Positions 1-9,978 of a stretch of DNA of 64,000 nt are shown one piece after another. Within the stretch, counting starts at the first letter, position 1, and each line of letters begins with the position of its first letter. Origin of the DNA: Magicicada septendecula (taxonomy: Eukaryota > Arthropoda > Insecta > Hemiptera > Cicadidae); the NCBI GenBank assembly GCA_034769895.1, contig CM068367.1, forward strand, positions 114,250,654 through 114,314,653, given 5' to 3'. The notes under the pieces are model-generated. The model was not told the origin of the DNA and searched no databases. It worked only from the letters and a program-made list of their open reading frames with translations. A program made the position numbers and the translations under genes.

Positions 1-3000
1 GGTTTTCAATGAATGGATGATGGTAATCCCACAGGAACTCTTGTGCTTCGATTCTTCTTTTGCGTCTTCACAATTCTTGGTCCCAACGAACTGGAATTAG
101 GATCTCAGCTTACGCTGTCAATGAAGGTTATTTCGTCAACCGAATCTTCTGTATTTCCAAATATTTCCGTTAATTCAGGCTTTAACTCTTTACTGGTCTT
201 CAATTTATACCATGAATTGGTTTGATACCAAATTCAGCGGAAATATTTAGTGACTGAGGTGAGAAGCTTTCAATTCTTTTTTATTTTACTCATTGATAAT
301 TTAGAGTGTTATTTAATTTGTACGATTCATTAGCGTTCAAATATAATTGTTTTACAAAAAGGCTTTTTCAGTTTGGATATATCTTTCCTTTATATTTATT
401 CATATATTTAAATATATCGGTTCATTTCAATCTAATAGCTTGTAACAATCAGTACCATCTATTCAAAATCAACAACTTATTAAAAATCAGTTGCCTTAAC
501 AACCATGTTTTCTATATATCCTTGAGCCGGCATTATAGAATATTACTACTCCTTTCCAATAAAATACTCCATGCTTGGATTAATATTGAATCACATAAAA
601 TTCTCCCCTAACCTTCCTTATTAAACAGTAAATGTTTTACTAGAGTTTCGTTGGACTGGGTTTACTAAAAAGGTATTAATTTCCTTTCACTAATATGGAA
701 TTTAGGCCTATAGATTCATTTACAACCATTATAACATTATTTGGTTTTTAACTTAATTTTCTTTTTTACCTGACCTACTGTACAATTAATTATTGATTAC
801 ATAGTTAATTACATGAATTTTAATTTACTGGTGGTTAGTTGTTTTTTTATATTAATTAACTGGTTCTGGAACCCTTTATTAATTTATGACATAATTGTCA
901 GAACTACTTGTTAGATTTAAAACACTGGTCACACTCCTGATCCAGTTTATAAACATTAATTAGAACAACATTATTTTTCAACATTATACAATACTGACAA
1001 CTTAGTACAGTACCTAACATTGGTAACTATACTGGGTTATATAAATACAAATCCAATATAAACATAAACATAATTATTGGTGAAGTATTATTATCAAATA
1101 ACATTATTTCATCTTTAGTATAGTCAACATACAATATAAAATACTCTGTGACCTGAACATGCCACAGTACCAAACAAACAATTCATAACATTCAATCATT
1201 ACTTAGTCTGGTTTTTATACATTTAATACTAGTCATTGCCTCCTTCTGGTTTGAGTTACTTCTCGAGCACATGACCTATTGAACAACCTTAAGTCAGGGT
1301 ATGGTCCTTGACCATATTTCATTCAATCTTTTATGTAACGTTGGGGAACCTCAACTATGTTGCGTTACAATATGTATGTAAGTGGAAAAGTTTGTCAGAA
1401 CTTTATATAAAATAACATTTATAATATCACAGTGCTCTAGTTTTGTATACGCTTTTATTAATTTGCTCTCTATACTGTGGCTTGTTTCAAAACGTTTGAT
1501 TAATTAGCATTCTCATGCCCTAGTTCGCTACCGGGAAGTGGTACGCGATAGCTCTTCCGCCTCCCCCACTCGCAGTTCGTTTTACAGTAAAGTGTACGAA
1601 GCTTTCATTATATGTTGCTACGTCGCCGGTAATGTTTCGAAACGCGTTTGCCCATTTTCACAAAGTTTAGAACAGGAGAAAAGGGCAGATGAGATCCACA
1701 AATGTTATCAGTTCTCTGTTATTTCCGATTTAACGACGTTGTGCTTGTAAATTTGAAGCTAAAGTATCTGTATTCAGGTTCACAGTTGAACAAGAAAAAA
1801 TAAATCAGCATTATTATACAGTATAATGAGAGTAATACAGAGTCTATGAACACTTTAATTTTAATTGATTTTGTCTTTGTAAAACTCTATATATATATAT
1901 TTTTTTTTTATAGGACATCTGTTTACTTCCGTTATAGGATTCTAGTACTTTCTCTAAATTGATGTTAATTGAGCCTACCTGAATTAACAAGTAACAATTA
2001 ACAGGCGCCTATCTTGTTGCTATCAAATAATACCTTAACGACTTTTTCTGAACGTATTAATAAAAATGGCTTTGGTTTTGAAACTATCTATCTAAACTGA
2101 ATTTTATGTTTGAAAATATATTTTTAATTAAAACTGGGCTACATTAGATTACTTATTGTTATATTATTTTTACTATTTTTTTCAAACAAAATACAGTAAA
2201 ATGAAAAATACATTTGCATGTTTTCCGAAAAAAAAAATAGAAAATATGAATGGTAAAACTTGGATAAAACTTAGGTGCATCGTAAATGTTTAGTAAAGAT
2301 GTAACTGAAGTGTTTAATTTAACGATACAATTATGGCATGGATTAAAGGTTGAATATTAAGAAAGAAAGTAAATATTTTTAAAAATATATGTCCTTCAGT
2401 AATACATTTGCTAAATGCTAATATTCTCGCCACTTACAAAGAATGACTATAGCAGTACCGTTAAGAGATTTTCGGAAGAAAGAAAGTAAAAATACCTTCA
2501 TTAATTGTAGAATACCCTCATGCGAATAGAAGTTCATTCACTAAACATTTTGCCAAAAATGAGTTTAAGTAAGGCCAAAGAACTAGTTACGATTAAAAAA
2601 ACACTGCGATTTTCAGATCGACAATATATTTATTTTTATTAAAATAATCCCACCAAAATGGTTTGGGGGGCTTAGCCCCTCAGTGCTCCCCATAGAACCG
2701 CCTATGTCCATAGCGTACGTTTTCTTATCCCGTTTTCATTTAAGCAATCCAAAATATTAAATGGAAAGAACAAAAATTTAATTTCCAACCGCGTTTCGAA
2801 GCACGAATCCATTATTCAAAGACACATTATAAGTCGATACTGTTGAACGTGCATTGATACCCACGCTTTATTGATCATGATATCGTGAAGGGAGCCTTTT
2901 AAAAATGTAATAATTTTTTTGAAAAGCTTCATTACTTTTCAACCTAATTACTTCAAGGGTTCCGGAAAATTAAAAAGGATAAAAAATTCTATATTCTATA

Positions 3001-3095
3001 GTAGCTTAGACGGTTAAGTAAAGCTTCTCACTAACATAGGATATTCAAGAAATCGCAGATCCTGTATAAAAACAAGCGTTACCGACAAGCCACTG

Positions 3096-3098
<3 letters not shown>
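1..3098. other. AT-rich non-coding DNA, nothing recognised
   Basis: No reading frame here is longer than about 100 codons and none has a recognisable motif. A slightly more GC-rich patch lies at 1520-1745 and gives a 70-codon frame that I do not recognise. At about 2655-2710 a short run containing GGGGGCTTAGCCCCTC looks like a piece of an old transposon end, but no partner end was found. Confidence 0.6.

Positions 3099-3173
<75 letters not shown>
3099..3173. repeat. (TG)n microsatellite
   Basis: About 37 uninterrupted TG dinucleotides. The minus-strand frame across it is a poly-(Thr-His) artefact. Confidence 0.97.
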
Positions 3174-3178
<5 letters not shown>

Positions 3179-3333
3179 CGTCTACATGATGTATAAAAAC
3201 ATATAAGAAACCATTTTCTACGAGACTGTAGTGCATTTCACTAAACTGATACACAACAGCCTCCTAATATTATTCAACTTTTCCCCAGTTCACTGTTCTC
3301 TCTCACTCCTCTCACTGCCTCATCCTCTGGCAC

Positions 3334-3336
<3 letters not shown>

Positions 3337-3369
<33 letters not shown>
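3337..3369. repeat. (CT)n microsatellite
   Basis: About 16 CT dinucleotides inside a longer pyrimidine-rich stretch (3290-3380). Confidence 0.95.
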
Positions 3370-3372
<3 letters not shown>

Positions 3373-3456
3373 GCTCGCCCCTTCTAATTTGATTGGTTAA
3401 AAGTAGATTAAAACTGCATCTGGTTTTATTAAAAGATAGTTTCTTTACTTCTGTGC

Positions 3457-3960
3457 ACATATAATAATCGCGATTATCCGAGGTAATATTTAGGCTGTTC
3501 CAACCTCGTATAAACGAAAACTCAAATATAACGAAGAGCTATGCTACAGATTAAAATGTACAGACAAAAAGTACGTAAATTTATATTTCAGAGTATGACT
3601 TTGAAAAAGGTGGATTATATAACAATAGAGACATACTCACATGTTCACGTATTTTAGCGACACATAATTTAATATGAAACTAATACGTACAATCGTCTTT
3701 TTGAATAAAAATGTAGTTAAATTTCCAGGAACCAACATTTTTATTTAGAGTCGAATTTTAATTACGGAATCCAAATTCGAATAGATTACAGCCTTAGTAT
3801 CAGTGAAACATAAATTACTTAAACGAATAGAGTTTGTTTAAACAGTACCCGCATGGTACAAATTATTCATGACTAAGCTTCTGTGATTTATAAGGAAAGA
3901 AGTGTATTTTACAGGATTTCATCGGATAATGAGTAAAGTCGGATAATCGGGGTTATACTG
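3457..3960. mobile_element. pogo/Tigger-like DNA transposon relic
   Basis: The right end reads ..CGGATAATCGGGGTTATACTG followed by TA. Its reverse complement, starting CAGTATAACCCCGATTATCC, is the kind of terminus seen in pogo/Tigger elements with TA target sites. The left end carries an imperfect inverted copy (CGATTATCCGAG at about 3470-3482). About 500 bp lie between the ends, with no transposase frame, so this is a deleted, non-autonomous remnant. The left terminus has diverged and its exact base is uncertain. Family assignment rests on terminal motif recall only. Confidence 0.5.
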
Positions 3961-4634
3961 TATCTTTCTATGCGCGCATTATTTGTACTCTTGATTAATT
4001 AAATCCTACGGCGGATTCCACTCAGATTCTAGTCATAAATTATGGTATTACTGCTAAAATCCGATTAACGTGTTTTTTCTATTGTAGCTTCGTCAGGATA
4101 AAAAACGGTTACAACTTTTATATAATTTGTGAGGTTTAGAATTACATGCAAGCCAGAATACATTGTTTCCCACTAGTAGTGGGACAACTAGCACTACATA
4201 AGCTGCCATCAATATCATCATCTTAAAAAGATGTAGTTAGGACTGGGTGATGCAAGTCTCGTAATATATAATACGTACTATAAGATGAGTAGAATGGGAG
4301 TGGGCTGCTCACTGCACCAATCGGGGCCCTTTTACTAAAGTCTGATTACAACTATACACTGTCTACCACAGCAGGGACACATAGTTATCAGCTAACATAC
4401 CGCCAAATTTTAGTGGTTAACCTTGGCCATCTGACAGATTCAACGGATTGTACGTAATATTGCTTTGGTCAAAAGGATGGCAGTCGGAAGCTTTTGATGC
4501 AATAATGTATCCTTAAAATTGTAATACTGCTCCGACACTGTCTCTGTGCACCAATCAGACTGTCTCGTTAGTAGAATGACTTTGTCGTTTATAGTCCACT
4601 TGGATTCAGTATTGCCAAAATTAGTAGGCCTTAA

Positions 4635-5043
4635 CAGAAGGATTAGGCTGCACAATTACTATCGTTATAATTTATCACACAGCATTTCGACCACTAAACA
4701 CTCTGTGATAGTCTTCAGATGTAATTTAACCTAGTAAATCAAATACAAGCTTAAGTTTACCTGAGATTCGTTCACTATCAAGCGTGAACCGTCATCAAAA
4801 ATTAATAAACCACCACCATCTACAAAGGTAAACGCAACTATAGAAAAACTGTATAAACAAATAACCATTACTTACTCTCCAAGTCCTCTGGACAGAACAG
4901 GGAATCACCACCACACTGACTTAAGTTTACAACTGAAGTTAACTTAGGTTAACTTACGCTTGAAGACGACCACACATTATTTAGTGGTTGGAACGCCGAG
5001 TGATAAATTATAACGATGGTAATTGTCCGACCTAACCCTTCTG
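4635..5043. mobile_element. TTAA-flanked fold-back MITE
   Basis: The ends CAGAAGGATTAGG and CCTAACCCTTCTG are inverted copies flanked on both sides by TTAA (4631-4634 and 5044-5047). The inverted homology runs inward for about 100 bp per arm: TCGTTATAATTTATCAC at about 4663-4679 is mirrored at about 4999-5015, and CCACTAAA is mirrored by TTTAGTGG. The element is 409 bp and encodes nothing. A TTAA duplication is the hallmark of piggyBac-type insertion. The terminal bases are not the usual piggyBac CCC, so the superfamily is inferred from the target site only. Arm divergence indicates an old copy. Confidence 0.65.
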
Positions 5044-6985
5044 TTAATGTTCATGTACCATCAAACTTCAGGTTTAAAGATCGCATTAATAGGCCTATTC
5101 GTCAACCGCAGCTTATCACCTTCAATGGAGTCGACCCGTCTTGTCGTCGCCATTCTGTTCTCGGCGTAGCCGTTGTTTAATGACACGCAGAAACATGTCA
5201 GCAACGTAACTGTAGTGATGTGGGATAAAACAATTATTACGAGTCGTTAACAGTCGTTAATATCTGATTACCGACATCAAGAGCTTGAATGAGGAAATAA
5301 AAGACAAATACCCTGCGGTGGGTTAATAAATTTCACCTTATTATTATATGTAGACTGAGTACGTAAAGTTAGCGGCACATGTGACGAACTCCACGGCTAA
5401 ACACGTGCTTCTCGCTCGTTTGACAACTGCCAGAGGCAAGCACACGGAGAGACTCGTTTGTTTCTGACAGATTCAGAGTACGGCCTGAATCTGTCAATGA
5501 CTGCGCGCTGACGTCTAGTTTGTTATTACGTCGTTACAACATCCACGTTCCAATTTCCCATTGAACTGTATCATTTACATTGTAAACCTACTATATATTT
5601 TGTAAATAAGTAATTATAGCCTTATATTTTGTAAATAAGTAAATATAGGCTTACACATTTAAAGTAAACATTACAATTTACTAATAATAAGCGAACATGT
5701 ACAAATTAATTAAAAATAAAATATTCATAATTACACTACAAATTTTAATCAAATGTTCAACAATTGAAAATAAAATTAAATATGAAAACATTTGAAATAA
5801 CTGATGAAACAAACAACCTTATTGTTATAAATCAAAGTTATACTTCAAAACAACTGAGCAATATTACATCAAAGAAATTACAAGGAACTTAAAAATTTGT
5901 GAAAAATACTCTGGCAATGTTAAAAAATTAATGGTCCAGTAAAATATATGTGAGAAAATAAATAAAGTAAGTGTTTGCGTTTTTAGAAAACTTACTCTAA
6001 AAAATGAATATAAAAAATAAGTATCCAAATAAATATTTGATTAAAATGCAACTGTGCAGATAATTATTAAGTTTCTTCTACAAGAATAAAATTTGTGTTT
6101 ATCTGTTTCAGTTTCTAACATAAAAATTTTCATAAATATGGAAGATCTCAAACTGTTAAAACATAGACCTTCTGAAGGTTTAAAAATATTCACTTTTCGG
6201 AACTTTTGTGTTAATAAGAAGCAAACATAGATAAAAGAACCAAGTTTAACTTATGTTTTCAACATACAATTTATATTGAGTATGCTAATGTGAATAAGTT
6301 TTCCAATATAAAGAAACTCTCAAAATCAGCATTTTTGTAGTATACATGAAAATACAAATTTTTTTATCTCTGTTCAACAGATGTCTAAACAATCAAGTCA
6401 AGATTAGTTAACGCGAATTGGCTAAGAAAAAGATAAAAATGAAAAAATAATGTCCGTTAAACGAAATGTCTCTGAAATCTTTTACCGTGAGGAGAATTAG
6501 TTATTCTTTTAAATAATTTAAGTATCTCTTAAATTAATTTAAATATGCATTCTCTGGCATGAACGTATTTTAAATTTTCCTATTTAGTCGTACACACTTT
6601 TACTTTGTACTGATATATTTAAAAACTTTGTTCTGTGAAACGTAGAAGAAATAATTTCGTCAAACATACTACTGATTCTATACGATAATATTCTATTTTT
6701 TCTCGAAAACATGTTTCTTCGGCTGTCTTGCTGCTCCAGGTATATAGGTACTTTTTTAATATAAAGGAAACAAATTTTTTAAGAATCGCTAAAGTAGTTT
6801 AATTAACACGAACATAATAAATTTTGTCGAATTTTCTTGCTCAATAAACAGTGGATATATTTTCTTTAATTTTATTTCTTAATGTTTCTCTACATAGATT
6901 TCAGTATTTTGAAATAAGTAGAATAAAATAATAAATAAATAATATTTTTTTATCTAACTGCTAACTTTATTTTTTGATCATTTTT
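5044..6985. other. AT-rich non-coding DNA with a small hairpin and tandem repeat
   Basis: A perfect 11-bp inverted repeat TGACAGATTCA / TGAATCTGTCA with a 10-base loop lies at 5465-5496, inside a relatively GC-rich patch (5100-5560). A 29-bp unit containing TTTTGTAAATAAGTAA is repeated twice at 5594-5651. From 5650 to 6985 the sequence is very AT-rich and shows no gene. Confidence 0.55.
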
Positions 6986-7170
6986 ACTTCCATGTTCCTT
7001 AAGGAAATGGAAGTATGGTGATGGCAAAAAAAATCGTGTTCGAGATTATTGCAGATTCTGATTGTACTACACTCAAAACATGAAAAAAGTCGTTTTTCGA
7101 AAAGTGTGTGTGTGTGTGTGTGTGTGTGTGTCTGTGTGTGTGTGTGTCTGTGCTGTAGATTTTTTTTTAT

Positions 7171-8450
7171 GGCAAACGATAACAGCCGCAAATTCAAACA
7201 GAATCAAATAATTTTGTGTATACAGCCCTGATTTGTAGAGTACTCACGACCTGTTGTTTTTGGTGAAGATCGGTTGAGGGAAAGGGGTAGTTTACCGGCA
7301 ACGGTTTTTTTTTATCAAGGGAAAATTTTTTGTTTGGCAAACGATAACAGCCGCAAATTCAAACAGAATCAAATAATATTTCGCATACAGCCCTGAAGTA
7401 TAGAGGTTTCAATATCTGTCGATTTTGGTAAAGATCGGTTATGGGGAAGGGGTAGTTTACCAGCAACGTTTTATGTTTTAACAAGGGTATTTTCTATGGC
7501 AAACGATAACCGACGCAAATTCAAACATAATCAAATAATATTTTGCATACTGCCCTGAATGGTAGAGCTCTAAAGACCTTTTGTTTTTGGTGAAGATCGG
7601 TTAAGGGAAAGGGGTAGTTTACCTGCAACGTTTTTTGTTTTATCTAGGGTATTTTCTATGGCAAACGATAAGAGCCGCAAATTCAAACGGAATCAAATAC
7701 GTTTTTGCATACAGCCCTGATTTCTTGAGTACTAAAGACCTATTGTTTTTGGTGAAGATCGGTTAAGGGAAAGGGGTAGTTTACCTGGAACGTTTTATGT
7801 TTTAACAAGGGTATTTCTTATGGCAAACGATAACAGCCGCAAATTCAAACAGAATCAAAAGATTATTTGCATACAGCCCTAAATTGTAGAGTTCTCAAGA
7901 CCTATTGTTTTTGGTGAAGTTCGGTTAAGGGAAAGGGGTAGTTTACCTGCAACGTTTTTTTAACAAGGGTATTTTCTATGGCAAACGATAACAGCCGCAA
8001 ATTCAAACAGAATCAAATAATGTTTTGCATACAACCCTGATTTGTAGAGTACTCAAGACCTGTTGTTTTTGGTGAAGATCGGTTAAGGGGAAGGGGTAGT
8101 TTACCTGTAACGTTTTATGTTTTAACAAGGGTATTTTCTATGGCAAACGATAACAGCCGCAAATTCAAACAGAATCAAATAATGTTTTTCATACAGCCCT
8201 GATTTGTAGAGTACTCAAGACCTATTGTTTTTGGTGAAGATCGGTTAAGGGGAAGGGGTAGTTTACCTGCAACGTTTTTTTATCAAGCGTATTTTCTATG
8301 GCAAACGATAACAACCGCAAATTCAAACAGAATCAAATAATTTTTCGCATACTTCCCTGAATTGCAGAGGTCTCAATGACTTTCGATTTTGGTGAAGATC
8401 GGTTAAGGGGAAGGGGTAGTTTACCTGCAACCTTTTACGTTTTAACAAGA
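7171..8450 (+). repeat. 162-bp tandem repeat array, block 1 (8 units)
   Basis: Units restart at about 7171, 7336, 7498, 7660, 7822, 7980, 8142 and 8300, a spacing of 158-165 bases, usually 162. Each begins GGCAAACGATAACAGCCGCA, has a variable middle, a conserved core GAAGATCGGTTAAGGG plus AAGGGGTAGTTTACC, and an AT-rich spacer ending in CTAT. The variable middle usually contains stops, so the array is not a coding repeat here. Confidence 0.93.
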
Positions 8451-8688
8451 GTAAAGTACTTGAAAATTTATTTAAACTTTTTGAAACAATGGTAATTGTT
8501 AAAAATAAAATAATTTTGTTGCCAGGCAATAAAATTATAATTTTTTCATTTTAATGTAATATAATATTTTTCATTTAATACAGCAATAAAAAGGCAGGTA
8601 AGACACAGCCTGGCTGTTTGGCTGAAAATGATTTTAAATATAAATCTTAGAATATGGAAGTCATGTATGGTTCTCCATACCGATATTT
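8440..8688 (+). repeat. Type-1 3' tail of the Helentron-like element
   Basis: This is the unique tail between the last repeat unit and the 3' terminus. It is nearly identical to 19220-19468: by eye I find one substitution (AAAAAGGCAGG against AAAAAGTCAGG). It includes an imperfect hairpin CAGCCTGGCTG, the internal inverted repeat GAATATGGAAGT and the terminal hairpin. Short minus-strand frames over it are not credible genes. Confidence 0.85.
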
Positions 8689-9809
8689 TTTTATAGTAAA
8701 CGATAACAGCCGCAAATTCCAACAGAATCAAATGATGTTTTGCATACAGCCCTGTATTGTAGAGTTCTCAATACCTATTGGTGTTGGTGAAGATCGGTTA
8801 AGGGAAAGGGGTAGTTTACCAGCAACATTTTATGTTTTAACCAGGGTAATTTTTTATATGACGAACGATAACTGCCGTAAATTCAAACAAAATCAACTAG
8901 GTTTTTGCATACCTTTTTGAACTAAAGAGAACTCAAGGTCTGTTGATTTTGTTGAAGGTCGGTAAAGGGAAGGGGTAGTTTATCAGCAACGTTTTATGTT
9001 TTAAAAAGGGTAATTTTTTTTATGACGAACGATAACTGCCGAAAATTCAATGAGAATCAAATAATTTTTTGCACTCTTTCCTGAGTTGCAGAGAGCTCAA
9101 GGTCTATTGATTTTGGTGAAGATCGGTTAAGGGAAAGGGGTAGTTTACCTGCTATATTTTATGTTGTACCAAGAGACATGTTTCCATGACGAACGATAAC
9201 TGCCGCACATTCAAACAGAATCAAATATTTTTGCATGCTTCCCTGAATTGTAGAGGACGGAAGGTCTATTGATTTTGGAGAAGATCGGTTAAGAGAAAGG
9301 GGTAGTTTACCTGAAACATTTTATGATTTAACAAGAGTAAAGTAGTTAATTTTTATAAATAAAGTATCCTGAAAAGAAGCTCATAGTAATCCACTGTAGA
9401 AACGTAGATGAAATATCTATAAATGAAGAGGTTAGGTGAACGGGGTGGGGGTAATTTTCTATTATTAAAAATTATAGTTGAAGGTGGAGGGGAGAATTTT
9501 TTATATGTGTACTACGTTATCGGCAACAAAGAAGAAGTTTTTTGTTAAAATTGCTTCCCGGGCTCTTTAGCAGTAGGCCAATGTTTTCTACAAAACCAGA
9601 CTTTTCGGCAGTGCCATCGACTGCCATCATCGGTGAAAATCGAGTGCGAAAACGTGAGGTGGTATACGTTAGTGACCACAGTACTGTGGTTAATGCTGAA
9701 GCAATAAGTAGAAAGACGTAGTTTCTATGGAAATATTTCATTTCAAATATGATTTTAAATATAAATCTTAGAACATGGAAGTCATGTATGGTTCTCCATA
9801 CCGATATTT
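8689..9809 (+). mobile_element. 3' part of a second Helentron-like element (4 units plus type-2 tail)
   Basis: It begins inside a repeat unit (TATAGTAAACGATAACAGCC) immediately after the 3' end of the previous copy, and it has no 5' end of its own. It carries four units (about 8697-9340), of which the last three are the GACGAACGATAACTGCC variant. A 400-bp type-2 tail follows, then GAACATGGAAGT, the hairpin GTATGG-TTCT-CCATAC and CGATATTT. The next element starts at the following base. Together with 6986-8688 this looks like one subfamily-2 element into which a subfamily-1 3' end was inserted at a T-tract, with later loss of repeats. Confidence 0.6.
9350..9809 (+). repeat. Type-2 3' tail, first copy
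   Basis: It is homologous over its length to 12900-13363, at roughly nine bases in ten by eye. It contains the conserved 19-mer TATATGTGTACTACGTTAT (about 9499-9517) and the perfect palindrome CCACAGTACTGTGG (about 9676-9689). It encodes nothing recognisable. Confidence 0.85.
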
Positions 9810-9978
9810 ACTTCCATGTTCCTTAAGGAAATGGAAGTATGGTGATGGCAAAAAAAAATCGTGTTCGAGATTATTGCAGATTCTGATTGTACTACACTCA
9901 AAACATGAAAAAAGTCGTTTTTCGAAAAGTGTCTGTGTGTGTGTCTGTGTGCCTGTCTGTGTCTGTAGATTTTTTTCT

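Larger units (their letters stand above)
6986..8688 (+). mobile_element. Helentron-like non-autonomous element, chimeric copy
   Basis: It starts with the palindrome ACTTCCATGTTCC-TTAA-GGAAATGGAAGT directly after a T-run, followed by a conserved leader (7010-7105) and a GT-rich microsatellite (about 7106-7152). Eight tandem units of about 162 bp follow (about 7171-8450), then a unique tail. Just before the end is GAATATGGAAGT, an inverted form of the 5' end, then the hairpin GTATGG-TTCT-CCATAC and CGATATTT. No transposase or helicase is encoded. This order of subterminal inverted repeat, minisatellite, 3' hairpin and T-rich target without duplication is that of Helentron-associated non-autonomous elements (HINE/DINE-1 type). 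The 5' end carries the GTTC variant and the 3' end the ATTC-type variant, so the two ends come from different subfamilies. 'Helentron' is an inference from structure, since no autonomous partner is visible. Confidence 0.65.
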
